Assembly (NCBI GenBank): GCA_963678445.1
Contig: OY782877.1
Location: 1,426,001-1,490,000 of the forward strand
DNA length: 64,000 nt
Source of the DNA: G963678445 sp963678445
GTDB lineage: Bacteria; Hydrogenedentota; Hydrogenedentia; Hydrogenedentales; G963678445
Reading direction: 5' to 3'
The notes beneath the pieces are model-generated. The model saw only the letters and a program-made list of their open reading frames with translations. It had not been told where the DNA came from and did not search any database. The translations under genes and the position numbers were made by a program. Position 1 is the stretch's first letter, and every line of letters begins with the position of its first letter. Below, in pieces: positions 32,953 to 41,772 of this stretch.

Positions 32953-33959
32953 GGCGCCATCCCCGGAAATTGTAAGCCCGTACGTTCCTCAAGCCCAAAA
33001 GCAACATTGAGGCACTGCACCCCCATGCCCGCCGTACCACCGACCAGATTGTCGATAGCACTCACCAACAACAGATTACCCGTTCGCTCATCCATGCGCC
33101 ACCCGATATCACAGAAATTAGAGGCGCGCACATGGTTGATATCCGGAATCTGGCCCTCAGGCAACACACGGACAAACGGCTCATCCTCATAACACGCATA
33201 CAACGCCGGCACATTCAGTTCCCGCGTAGGCCGCAGCGTAATCGTGCTCAAAATACCCCGCGTAAGCGGCGCAACATGCGGCGTAAACTGCACCATCGCC
33301 TTAAAATCCAGCTCCTGCTCAATTTCAGGCGTATGCTGATGCACCGCAAGCTTATACGCACGCACATTCTCATTCATCGCTGAAAAATGGAACACCTCAT
33401 TGAGCGCACGCCCGGCTCCAGACACACCGGTAATGGCGTCCACCACCACAGGCACCTGCGGCGCTGCCGCATCAACCAATGGACGCAACGCCGTAATGAC
33501 ACTAATCGGAAAACACCCCGGCACAGCCACCAGATCCGCCATACGAATCGCCTCGCGATAAAACGGTACATGCCCATACACCGCTCGTTCCAGCAACTCC
33601 GGCGCAGAATACCGCACCCCATAGTACTGTGCATACAAATCGGGATCTTTGATCCGAAAATCAGACCCCAGATCCATCACCCGAACCCCCGCCTCCAACA
33701 ACTGCTGCCCCAGATCCATCGATTTGGTGCCCGGCACAGCAATAAAGACCACATCGCAACGCTCCGCTAGCGATTTTGGGTCAAAATTCTCCGTAATCAA
33801 CTCCGTCGTCTTCCGAAACGCTGGCAACACATCCCCCAAAGACTCAGGGTCCTGTCTCACCACAGCAGCCGTCAATTCCGCTTCCGGATGCATAGAAATA
33901 AGGCGCATAAACTCCCGGCCACCATAGCCCGCTGCACCCACCACGCCAACTCGTATCAT
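32949..33959 (-). CDS. argC: N-acetyl-gamma-glutamyl-phosphate reductase
   Basis: The protein has 336 residues. It begins MIRVGVVGAAGYGGREFMRL, the NADP-binding Rossmann fold. The catalytic Cys lies in VPGCFPISVITALRPL (Cys149), and HQHTPEIEQELDF supplies the histidine region. It reduces acetylglutamyl phosphate to the semialdehyde in arginine synthesis. GGGAGAG precedes the ATG at 33959. It heads the argC-argJ-argB operon. Confidence 0.96.
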   Translation of the reverse strand: MIRVGVVGAAGYGGREFMRLISMHPEAELTAAVVRQDPESLGDVLPAFRKTTELITENFDPKSLAERCDVVFIAVPGTKSMDLGQQLLEAGVRVMDLGSDFRIKDPDLYAQYYGVRYSAPELLERAVYGHVPFYREAIRMADLVAVPGCFPISVITALRPLVDAAAPQVPVVVDAITGVSGAGRALNEVFHFSAMNENVRAYKLAVHQHTPEIEQELDFKAMVQFTPHVAPLTRGILSTITLRPTRELNVPALYACYEDEPFVRVLPEGQIPDINHVRASNFCDIGWRMDERTGNLLLVSAIDNLVGGTAGMGVQCLNVAFGLEERTGLQFPGMAP

Positions 33960-34157
33960 TTTATCTCTCCCGATGCGCCCACCGCGCATCCACTTCAACA
34001 CCATATCCGCTGCTCAGAAACCCTATAAAAAGACCTGCCCCCTCTCATAGAATCCAAATCTTCACAGCAAAAGCCTAAACAAATATCGATACACATGCAA
34101 TATAGTTTTGGCTTTCCCTACAGTTCTTTTAAGTCTCACTTTCGATGCATACATTTC

Positions 34158-34262
34158 CCAAAGTGGTCCCGCGACCGCAAGCAATAGATATAGTCCCTAC
34201 CATCCCTGAACGCAGCAAAGCTCGTCATTTTATGACAGTTTTTCAGATTTAAGTCACCAAAA
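34158..34262 (-). repeat. Family A hairpin repeat, reverse orientation
   Basis: The copy reads AAAGTGGTCCCGCGACCGCA, AGCAATAGATATAGTCCCTA, CCATCCCTGAACGCAGCAAA, ATGACAGTTTTTCAGATTTA and AGTCACC. It is in the divergent region between argC and the sensor kinase gene. Confidence 0.8.
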
Positions 34263-34359
34263 AGTCGCATAGGAATGAGCTGCGAAGCCATTGCCGTTCA
34301 GGACGAAATTCAAAGAACCATGCATTTCGATTGCGCATCCTGGCTCACCTGAGTACCCA

Positions 34360-34455
34360 ATTTTAAAAAACTGCCATAATTTAAAGCGCAATTCCACCAT
34401 GGGCATGGAACGGTGAGGCCCCATACATTACGGGCGTGAACCCTGGACCACCTTA
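34360..34455 (+). repeat. Family A-like repeat, strongly diverged
   Basis: The order of blocks (AAAAAACTGCCATAATTTAA, GGCATGGAACGGTGAGGCCC, GAACCCTGGACCACCTTAG) matches a forward family A unit, but the pairing arms have decayed. It lies 100 nt downstream of the reverse copy at 34158-34262. Apart from these repeats and the promoter, I see no gene between 33960 and 34647. Confidence 0.5.
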
Positions 34456-34573
34456 GACATGCAGAAACCGGACGTCTCGCATACATGCAACCTGATTATA
34501 GCCCCCCACCGGAAAAGCAATCAAACCCACCCTGGCGATCTTTACCTCCTTTTCCCCTGTATCTTTATACCCC

Positions 34574-34601
34574 TTGGCATCAAGACCGCATATGTTATAC
34601 T
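34574..34601 (+). promoter_or_regulatory. Candidate sigma70 promoter of the sensor kinase operon
   Basis: TTGGCA (34574-34579), 16 nt and TATACT (34596-34601) resemble a housekeeping promoter, 46 nt before the TTG start of the kinase gene. Confidence 0.55.
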
Positions 34602-34647
34602 AAAATTGTGAAATAGGTCTAAATCAAATCAGGGAGGGGGAAGTTCC

Positions 34648-36927
34648 TTGTTTCGTAAAGCTGGATGGAAAAAAGAAGTAGCGCAGATCGTCCTGCCTGT
34701 AGGTTTGACCATTATTCTGTTTAGTTGTGCCGTTTTCTTTTTCGCCATACCCACGCTACGCGCCAGCATGATGGACGCCAAGCGGGAAATGATCAAGGAA
34801 CTAACAAATACTGCATGGGACCTGATACGCGATTATGCCGCCCGCGTAGGCTCCGGTGAGTTTTCCCTGGAAGAAGCACAGGAACGCGCTAAAAAACGGA
34901 TTTTCTCCCTGCGATACGGTCCAGAAGAAAAGGACTACTTCTGGATCAACAATATGCAATGCCAGGGTGTCCTGCACCCCTACCAGCCAGAACTTGAGGG
35001 CGCCGACCTGTCGCACATCCAGGATTCAAACGGAAAATTCCTTTTTATCGAATTCGTGCGCACCGTTGAAGAAAACGGCGAAGGTTATGTCGACTACCTA
35101 TGGCAGTGGAAAGACGATCCCAATCAAATCGCACCTAAAATCTCCTATGTTAAAGGATTCGCCCCATGGGGCTGGATCATAGGAACCGGACTCTACGTAG
35201 ATGATGTCGAAGCCTGCATCGCCCAAATCACATATCGTCTAAACATCGCCTTCCTCACCATCCTGCTTCTCATCATAACCTTATCCCTATACATCATCTG
35301 GCGGGGGGTACAGGCGGAAAAAGACCGAATTCAGGCCTACAACGCCCTGCGTGACTCCGAGCGCCGCCTGGCGGACATCATCGACTTTTTCCCCGACGCC
35401 ACCTTGGCAATCGATACCAACGGCGTCATAATTGCATGGAACTGCGCCATGGAAGAACTGAGCGGCGTCCCCGCCGCCGACATGCTTGGAAAAGGCAACT
35501 ACGAATATTCACTCCCCTTCTACGATGAACGAGTCCCCATCCTGATAGACCTCCTACTTGAAAACAATCACGACATGTCCGCCTATGAAGACGTAAAACA
35601 GAAAGGGAAAAGCTTCTACGTCGAAAAATTCATACCTAAACTGGGCGAAAAAGGGCGACGCCTTTACGCTGCCGCCTCCTGCTTGTACGACCGGAATGGT
35701 GTTCTGGTGGGCGGTATAGAATCCCTGCGCGATATCACCGAAAAACACCAGGCCCTGGAAGAAATGAAACGGTTACGCAACCTGCTGAAAAACATCATCG
35801 ACTCCATGCCCTCAATGCTCATCGGCGTCGACCCCCAAGGCTGCGTAACACAATGGAATCTGTGTGCAGAGAACCTGACAGGCCTGACTCCTGAAAAAGC
35901 ACAAGGCCGCATGCTGAAAGACGTGCTTCCACAATTGCAACAAGCCACCCAACAAATCACAGAATCCATTCGTACACGTCAAGCCAGAGAAAACGATCGA
36001 ATATCTGTAAAAATCGGCGACAAAACTAAATTCATGGATATGACAATATATCCCCTTATCGCCAATGGCATCGAAGGCGCTGTCGTACGACTGGACGACC
36101 TCACCGAGCGCATACGCATCGAAGAAATGATGGTGCAATCCGAAAAAATGCTTTCCGTCGGTGGCCTTGCCGCAGGCATGGCCCACGAAATCAACAACCC
36201 TCTGGCAGGCATGCTACAAAACCTGCAAGTTATCCGCAACCGCATTGCCGGCAAAAGCCCCAAAGACGCCCTAGCGGCACAAGCCTGTGGCATTTCACTT
36301 GAAAACCTGCATAGCTACCACGAAATGCGGGACATATTCACCATGATCGAATCCGTGCTCGACGCAGGACAACGCGCCGCCCGAATCGTCAACAACATGC
36401 TCAGCTTTGCACGCAAAGGCGACAGTTCGGTATCATCACACAATATAGCCAAGCTACTCGACACCACGGTCGAATTAGCCGCCAACGACTACGATTTAAA
36501 GAAAAAAGTAGACTTCAAAGACATTAAGATTGAACGGGTATACGCTCAAGTACCCGAAGTGCCCTGCGAGGCCTCTAAAATACAACAAGTTTTCCTCAAC
36601 ATACTCCGCAACGGCGCTCAGGCCATGTGGGAAAACCCCGACCAAAAAGAGCCTCCAAAATTCACCCTGCGCATACGAAACGCAGAAAATATGGTCTGCA
36701 TTGAAATCGAGGATAACGGCCCCGGCATGCCCAAAGAAATACGCAAACGCATTTTTGAACCCTTCTTTACCACCAAAAGTGTTGGCACAGGAACGGGGCT
36801 AGGCCTATCGGTTTCCTACTTCATCGTCACCGAAAACCACAAAGGCAGAATGCACGTAGACGCTGAACCCGGGAAAGGTTCCAAATTCACCCTATGCCTT
36901 CCCGTCCACAGGAGCGCCAACATTTGA
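34648..36927 (+). CDS. Sensor histidine kinase with Cache and PAS domains
   Basis: The protein has 759 residues. Domains in order: transmembrane helix (16-35), periplasmic single Cache domain (about 45-185, with AKKRIFSLRYGPEEKDYFWI and FAPWGWIIGTGLYVDDVEA), second transmembrane helix (about 195-215), two PAS domains (about 235-375 and 380-490), HisKA with AAGMAHEINNPLAGML (His about 512), and HATPase with FLNILRNGAQAM, IEDNGPGMP and GTGLGLSVS. It should sense a small organic ligand outside and phosphorylate a response regulator. The start is TTG, supported by AGGGAGGGGG 7 nt upstream. A single-domain response regulator follows with overlapping ends. Confidence 0.92.
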   Translation: MFRKAGWKKEVAQIVLPVGLTIILFSCAVFFFAIPTLRASMMDAKREMIKELTNTAWDLIRDYAARVGSGEFSLEEAQERAKKRIFSLRYGPEEKDYFWINNMQCQGVLHPYQPELEGADLSHIQDSNGKFLFIEFVRTVEENGEGYVDYLWQWKDDPNQIAPKISYVKGFAPWGWIIGTGLYVDDVEACIAQITYRLNIAFLTILLLIITLSLYIIWRGVQAEKDRIQAYNALRDSERRLADIIDFFPDATLAIDTNGVIIAWNCAMEELSGVPAADMLGKGNYEYSLPFYDERVPILIDLLLENNHDMSAYEDVKQKGKSFYVEKFIPKLGEKGRRLYAAASCLYDRNGVLVGGIESLRDITEKHQALEEMKRLRNLLKNIIDSMPSMLIGVDPQGCVTQWNLCAENLTGLTPEKAQGRMLKDVLPQLQQATQQITESIRTRQARENDRISVKIGDKTKFMDMTIYPLIANGIEGAVVRLDDLTERIRIEEMMVQSEKMLSVGGLAAGMAHEINNPLAGMLQNLQVIRNRIAGKSPKDALAAQACGISLENLHSYHEMRDIFTMIESVLDAGQRAARIVNNMLSFARKGDSSVSSHNIAKLLDTTVELAANDYDLKKKVDFKDIKIERVYAQVPEVPCEASKIQQVFLNILRNGAQAMWENPDQKEPPKFTLRIRNAENMVCIEIEDNGPGMPKEIRKRIFEPFFTTKSVGTGTGLGLSVSYFIVTENHKGRMHVDAEPGKGSKFTLCLPVHRSANI

Positions 36928-37298
36928 GCACAACGTCAACACATATCCTAATCGTGGACGACGAACGGGCCATTTGTGAAAGCTTCGCCAACTTCTTCGA
37001 CGACTTCGGCTACGAGACCAGCATCGCCGAAAGCGGTGAACAAGGCCTCGAATTAGTCTCACAACACCCCTTTGAAATCGGCATCATCGATCTACGCCTT
37101 CCCGGTATCGACGGCGACACCTTTATCCAACAAGCCCACAAAATCCAAAACCACATGCACTTCCTCATTTACACCGGCTCCGTCGACTACCAACTTACCC
37201 CGCCCCTACGCACCCTGGGTATGACCGACGCACACATCTTCCAAAAACCCCTCAAAGACATCAACATACTCCTCAACGCCGTCCAGGAACTCCTTTAA
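36924..37298 (+). CDS. Single-domain response regulator (CheY-like)
   Basis: The protein has 124 residues and is only a receiver domain: ILIVDDERAICESFANFF (acidic pair), phospho-acceptor Asp56 in IIDLRLPG, Thr in LIYTGS and Lys in FQKPLKD. It has no output domain, so it must act on another protein or pass phosphate on. I prefer the TTG at 36924, which overlaps the kinase stop as TTGA and has AGGAG 9 nt upstream. An ATG at 36894 would add 10 residues and a longer overlap. It is the probable partner of the preceding kinase. Confidence 0.88.
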   Translation: MSTTSTHILIVDDERAICESFANFFDDFGYETSIAESGEQGLELVSQHPFEIGIIDLRLPGIDGDTFIQQAHKIQNHMHFLIYTGSVDYQLTPPLRTLGMTDAHIFQKPLKDINILLNAVQELL

Positions 37299-37477
37299 TT
37301 CCTCGCGCATAACCACAAAAACCAAGCCCCAGGCATCCACCACCATCATACACACAAAGGTCGGCAGCCCCTTACAGCAACCACCGTTGCTTGTGCCCCA
37401 GACACACATGCACTACAATGCTCCCATCAATTTGTTCCGGACGCACGCTAACCCGGCACCTACAAAAGGACACCGCC

Positions 37478-38353
37478 ATGACCCAACAACTGATTTCGCC
37501 CTACCATAACGACTGCACCACCTGGCTCAAAGGCAACCTGCACACCCACACCACCAACAGCGACGGCAACAGCTCCCCCCAAGACACCATCAACGCCTAC
37601 GCCGCACTCGGCTACGACTTCCTCATGCTAAGCGACCACGATCACCTCACCCAACCCATCGACTACGACCCACAAGGCATGGCGCTCATCCCCGGAAACG
37701 AAATCACCGCATACGGCTCCCACATTCTGCACGTCAACGCACACCGTCGCATCGACCCCGAAAAAAACCGACAATACATCCTCGACGCTATCGAAGACGA
37801 TGGCGGATTCAGCATCATCAACCATCCCCACTGGGAAAAACACTTCAACCACTGCCCCTACGAAAAGCTGGACACATGGCAAGGCTACACCGGCATCGAA
37901 ATCTACAACGGCGTATGCCGACGCGCCGAAGGCAGCCCCCTCGCCACCGACCACTGGGACCGACTCCTCAGCGCCGGACGTCGCATCTGGGGTTTTGCCC
38001 ACGACGACACCCACGAAGAACAAGACCGCGGCGTCGCCTGGCTCATGCTCCAATCCCCCACACGCAGCATCGCCAAAATCGTAGACGCCCTGCGCCAAGG
38101 CAGCTTTTACGCCAGCACCGGCGTCGAGATCCAAAACCTGCACATCACCGACACCACCATCACCCTCGACAGCCCAAACGCCCAATGCTACTACATCCAC
38201 AGCGACCACGGCTGCCTGCTATCCCGAAGCACCGGCGACAGCCTCACCTTCACCCTTCCCCACAACTTCCCCGGCACCTACATCCGCATCCAATGCTTCG
38301 GCCCCGGCGACACCATGGCCTGGCTACAACCCCTCTTCGTCAACCACAGCTAG
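37478..38353 (+). CDS. PHP-domain phosphoesterase
   Basis: The protein has 291 residues. The PHP metal-binding pattern is clear: LKGNLHTHTTNSDGNSS, MLSDHDHLTQP, GNEITAYGSHILHVNA, IINHPHWEKH and GFAHDDTHEE. Such proteins hydrolyse phosphoesters or related bonds with a trinuclear metal centre. The C-terminal 75 residues (FYASTGVEIQNLHITDTTIT) form a beta-rich extension common in stand-alone PHP proteins. The substrate is unknown. AAAAGGA lies 7 nt before the ATG. The gene is very C-rich on this strand, in contrast to the restriction-modification genes that follow. Confidence 0.88.
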   Translation: MTQQLISPYHNDCTTWLKGNLHTHTTNSDGNSSPQDTINAYAALGYDFLMLSDHDHLTQPIDYDPQGMALIPGNEITAYGSHILHVNAHRRIDPEKNRQYILDAIEDDGGFSIINHPHWEKHFNHCPYEKLDTWQGYTGIEIYNGVCRRAEGSPLATDHWDRLLSAGRRIWGFAHDDTHEEQDRGVAWLMLQSPTRSIAKIVDALRQGSFYASTGVEIQNLHITDTTITLDSPNAQCYYIHSDHGCLLSRSTGDSLTFTLPHNFPGTYIRIQCFGPGDTMAWLQPLFVNHS

Positions 38354-38725
38354 CGTCCCCATTCATACGTCTGTATCCCTATGAAAGATACAGATCGCGC
38401 AGCATTTTTCGCAGGACGTAATATTTTTGAGGTCCAAAAGAACCGCCCTAATCGACATGCTCTGCCCCTTCGTAAATATCGTTAATTTTTCTTTTTTATG
38501 ACCATTTACCAAGATTACATCGTTGAATTCCCTGTTTATAGCCTGCTTCTTGACACAGGGAAAAAAAGCGGACATAATGCCCGTAAGTTTTCCGCAGACT
38601 GTAGGGCCATCGATGAACTTGCTTTCGTTTCACAATCGCAACCAATTTCGCCCCCATGGCAAACACCAAAACATTCTGGAATTGAATTATTTGAAACATT
38701 TGATAAAAACAGGTACAGGTACCTA

Positions 38726-39961
38726 ATGTCTAATCCAACTCCACTCGACCTTCTCAGAACCGCACGAACACTTTATACCCAAAAGCAATTGGCCGAAATC
38801 CTCGAAGTTGACACAAGAACCGTTCGCAGATGGGAGGTGCGTGAAGCTGCTCCGCCCCCCTATCTTTCTGACGCAATCCGGCAGCGTCTTCTTCCACTAA
38901 TGAATGATATGCCCCAGAACAATATCGCATTCCGTTTTGTTGACCTGTTCGCAGGTATTGGTGGCATTCGGCTTGGATTCGAGGCATGGGGAGGACAATG
39001 TGTATTCACCAGCGAATGGAACAAATTTTCACAAAAAACCTATCTTGCCAATTTTCCCCAAACGTATGGACACACCTTTGTCGGCGACATTACAGAAATA
39101 GATGAAAATGATATCCCTGATCACGAAGTGCTTTTGGCTGGTTTCCCATGTCAACCGTTCAGCATTGCGGGCGTTTCCAAAAAAAATGCGCTGGGCCGTC
39201 CCCACGGCTTTGAATGCACAACCCAAGGAACCCTGTTTTTTGATGTAGCCAGAATTATCGCAGCAAAAAGGCCAACCGCCTTTCTGCTGGAAAATGTCAA
39301 AAATCTTCTTTCTCATGACAAGGGAAATACTTTCCGGATTATTCTTAAAACACTTCGTGATGAACTTGGTTATGATGTGCATTTCAAAATAATCGATGGG
39401 CAGCATTTTGTCCCGCAACATCGTGAACGTATTCTTATTGTTGGCTTTAATCGCAAAACCGGCTTCTCATGGGATGACTTGCAGTTACCCGCAAAAGGCA
39501 CCGCAACTCTTGCCACTATCCTGCATCCGCAAGATGGCACCGAAAGACCAGAAGAGCCCTATACAACAGGTAAACAGGCCAAGGTAAACAGCAAGTATAC
39601 ACTAACACCCAAACTGTGGGCGTATTTGCAGGCCTATGCCGAAAAGCACCGAAAGGCTGGAAACGGATTTGGCTACGGGCTGGTTGATGCGCAAAGCGTA
39701 GCAAGAACCCTCTCTGCTCGTTACTATAAGGACGGTTCTGAAATTCTGGTTTTCCAAGGAAACAGAAAGCGCCCACGACGCCTTACACCACGTGAATGCG
39801 CCCGACTTATGGGGTTCCCCGAAAATTTCACAATTCCGGTCAGCGACACCCAAGCCTATCACCAATTTGGTAATAGTGTGGTAGTCCCGGTTATTCACGA
39901 GGTTGCCCGTATCATGAAACCGCATATCATGATGCCCGCAAAGCTGAAAAAGACCGTGTAG
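38726..39961 (+). CDS. DNA cytosine-5 methyltransferase, Dcm/M.EcoRII type
   Basis: The protein has 411 residues. Residues 5-55 form a helix-turn-helix-like N-terminus (KQLAEILEVDTRTVRRWEVR). The catalytic part follows Dcm of E. coli closely: FRFVDLFAGIGGIRLGFEAW (SAM binding), LLAGFPCQPFSIAGVSKKNA with catalytic Cys142, ENVKNLLSHD, QHRERILIVGF and RRLTPRECARLMGFPENF. By similarity it should methylate the inner C of CCWGG, protecting DNA from the nuclease two genes downstream. The ATG at 38726 lacks a strong ribosome binding site; the reading frame extends upstream to 38498 without family-like sequence. The HTH may repress its own operon. Confidence 0.92.
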   Translation: MSNPTPLDLLRTARTLYTQKQLAEILEVDTRTVRRWEVREAAPPPYLSDAIRQRLLPLMNDMPQNNIAFRFVDLFAGIGGIRLGFEAWGGQCVFTSEWNKFSQKTYLANFPQTYGHTFVGDITEIDENDIPDHEVLLAGFPCQPFSIAGVSKKNALGRPHGFECTTQGTLFFDVARIIAAKRPTAFLLENVKNLLSHDKGNTFRIILKTLRDELGYDVHFKIIDGQHFVPQHRERILIVGFNRKTGFSWDDLQLPAKGTATLATILHPQDGTERPEEPYTTGKQAKVNSKYTLTPKLWAYLQAYAEKHRKAGNGFGYGLVDAQSVARTLSARYYKDGSEILVFQGNRKRPRRLTPRECARLMGFPENFTIPVSDTQAYHQFGNSVVVPVIHEVARIMKPHIMMPAKLKKTV

Positions 39962-39980
39962 AAATGGCAGTGTTTTTTGC

Positions 39981-40427
39981 ATGACAGATATCGTAACTCC
40001 AAAAACACGCAGCCGGATGATGGCTGGCATACGGAGCAAAAACACCAAGCCAGAGTTGCTGATTCGAAGGCAGTTACACAAACTTGGATTTCGCTTCCGA
40101 CTCCATGACCGCAAATTGCCGGGAAGTCCCGATATTGTACTAAGAAAATACAATGCCATTATATTCATAAATGGATGTTTCTGGCATTGCCACAAATGTC
40201 ACTTGTTTAAATGGCCAAAGACACGCCGCCAGTTCTGGCAAAAGAAACTGAAGCAGAATCATGCAAATGACCAGAAAAATATGGCATCGTTGGCAAAATC
40301 AGGTTGGCGAATCTGTATTGTTTGGGAATGCGCAATGAAAGGCCCAAAAAAAGACATCCCTGGCACCATCAAGATATTGACAGAATGGCTGAAAGGACAA
40401 GAAAACATGTTGGAGATACCAAAATGA
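39981..40427 (+). CDS. vsr: Very short patch repair endonuclease
   Basis: The protein has 148 residues. TRSRMMAGIRSKNTKPELLI and LPGSPDIVLRKYNAIIFING are typical of Vsr. Catalytic Asp51 and the zinc ligands Cys66, His71, Cys73 and Cys117 fall at the same numbers as in the E. coli enzyme. Vsr nicks 5' of the T in T:G mismatches arising when 5-methylcytosine in CCWGG deaminates, so it repairs damage caused by the adjacent methyltransferase. It starts 19 nt after the methyltransferase and overlaps the nuclease start as ATGA. Confidence 0.94.
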   Translation: MTDIVTPKTRSRMMAGIRSKNTKPELLIRRQLHKLGFRFRLHDRKLPGSPDIVLRKYNAIIFINGCFWHCHKCHLFKWPKTRRQFWQKKLKQNHANDQKNMASLAKSGWRICIVWECAMKGPKKDIPGTIKILTEWLKGQENMLEIPK

Positions 40428-41656
40428 AAAAAGGGTATTTATCACAATATTTTGAAGGTGTTGCCGCCAAAGAACTGAGTGCTGTTGAAGTGGATACACT
40501 CTCTTCAAATCAACACGAGTTCAATGGAATAAGCTCTTTAAAAGACTTTCTTGGTGAACCCTGCGGGAAAAAACGCTATCCGGCAAAATTCCTGTACCTC
40601 ACGGATTATGAGGACGACCCTGTTGTTGAAGATGGCTTTCTTACCTGGTATGACGCACGCCAGAAAGCGCGCATTGAACGTGGAGTCAAACGGTGGGAAT
40701 ATAGACTCTATTTCCCAACAAACCGTGCTTCTCAATATGCCGAAACCGGAGACATTCTCATCATAGCAAAATGCAGAGATGACACTCTGCTTGCAATCGT
40801 AGCTGAATCAGGAACAACCATAGCACAACAGGTACTGTGGTTGTTTGGCTTTACTGACCTGTCTCACCCCGGATTTGCAATCCGGGAAGAATTGGAAACG
40901 GAGCAAGATCGTATTGAATTTACGTCCAGATTTATTCTTGAAAGCATCGGTATTTCTGTTGAAACAACCGAGGACACTTGGCTGGATGCCATGCTGGAAA
41001 AATTTGGCGGTATATTCCCTCCTACAAAAAAGTTTTCTGAATATGCCCGCTCTACACTTCCGGACATCCATGCCGAAGACGGACATGATGACGCCCTGAT
41101 GGCATGGATTGAAAGAGAAGAAATCCTGTTTCGCACCTTGGAAAAGTATATTGTCGGAAAACGGCTAGCAAAAGGATTTCATGACAGTATCGAAGACTTC
41201 CTTTCTTTTTCCCTTTCTGTCCAGAACCGACGGAAAAGCCGTGCAGGGCTTGCGCTTGAAAACCATATTGAACTCCTTTTCCAAGAATGTGGAATACGAT
41301 ATGCACGCACCCCAATCACCGAAAACAAAGCGAAACCCGATTTCATTTTTCCGGGAAAAGATGAATACCACAATCCAAAATTTAAAGCCGAAAACCTTAC
41401 CATGTTGGGCGTAAAAACATCTTGCAAGGACCGCTGGCGACAAGTTTTGGCTGAAGCCAACCGGATTGAAAAAAAACACTTGCTGACATTGGAGGCGGCT
41501 ATCAGCAAAAACCAAACAGCGGAAATGAAAGCAAACGCACTTCAGTTGGTGGTGCCGCAAAAACTGCATAAAACCTATTCGAAAGAACAACAATTTTGGT
41601 TAATGGATGTTTGCGAATTTACACATTTCGTTTTGGGCAAACAGAAAAAACTTTAG
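40424..41656 (+). CDS. Type II restriction endonuclease, EcoRII family
   Basis: The protein has 410 residues. The C-terminal half matches EcoRII: SVQNRRKSRAGLALENHIEL (about 265-284), ITENKAKPDFIFPGKDEYHN with Asp306, and MLGVKTSCKDRWRQVLAEAN with Lys331, the PD-(D/E)XK-type active site and CCWGG-recognition region. The N-terminal 170 residues correspond to the regulatory DNA-binding domain of EcoRII (KRWEYRLYFPT and TGDILIIAKCRDDTLLAIVA can be aligned loosely), so a type IIE enzyme needing two sites is likely. The start overlaps the vsr stop. The stop codon TAG lies in the first bases of a repeat element. Base composition is lower in GC than the flanking genes. Confidence 0.92.
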   Translation: MKKGYLSQYFEGVAAKELSAVEVDTLSSNQHEFNGISSLKDFLGEPCGKKRYPAKFLYLTDYEDDPVVEDGFLTWYDARQKARIERGVKRWEYRLYFPTNRASQYAETGDILIIAKCRDDTLLAIVAESGTTIAQQVLWLFGFTDLSHPGFAIREELETEQDRIEFTSRFILESIGISVETTEDTWLDAMLEKFGGIFPPTKKFSEYARSTLPDIHAEDGHDDALMAWIEREEILFRTLEKYIVGKRLAKGFHDSIEDFLSFSLSVQNRRKSRAGLALENHIELLFQECGIRYARTPITENKAKPDFIFPGKDEYHNPKFKAENLTMLGVKTSCKDRWRQVLAEANRIEKKHLLTLEAAISKNQTAEMKANALQLVVPQKLHKTYSKEQQFWLMDVCEFTHFVLGKQKKL

Positions 41657-41772
41657 TGACTTCCATCTCGAGAGCTGTCAAGAAACTACTTTTGCTGCCA
41701 TCACACACGGCAAGGACCATACTATGACGAGTGACGCGGACTATATTTCTTGTGACCGCTGGATCGTTCTAG
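41652..41772 (+). repeat. Family A repeat between the nuclease and beta-helix genes
   Basis: The copy runs TTTAGTGACTTCCATCTCGA, GAGCTGTC, CACACGGCAAGGACCATACT and TGTGACCGCTGGATCGTTCT to TCTAG. Its first TTTAG contains the stop codon of the EcoRII-like gene and its right half encodes the last residues of the convergent beta-helix gene. The loop carries an extra insertion compared with other copies. Confidence 0.75.

Noticed and set aside
31504..33192. 562-codon open frame antisense to argJ and argB
   Set aside because: It is rich in Arg, His and Thr with no motif, a typical shadow of the argJ-argC coding strand.
38498..38725. Upstream extension of the methyltransferase reading frame
   Set aside because: The extra 76 codons show no similarity to methyltransferase N-termini, and the HTH begins directly after the ATG at 38726.
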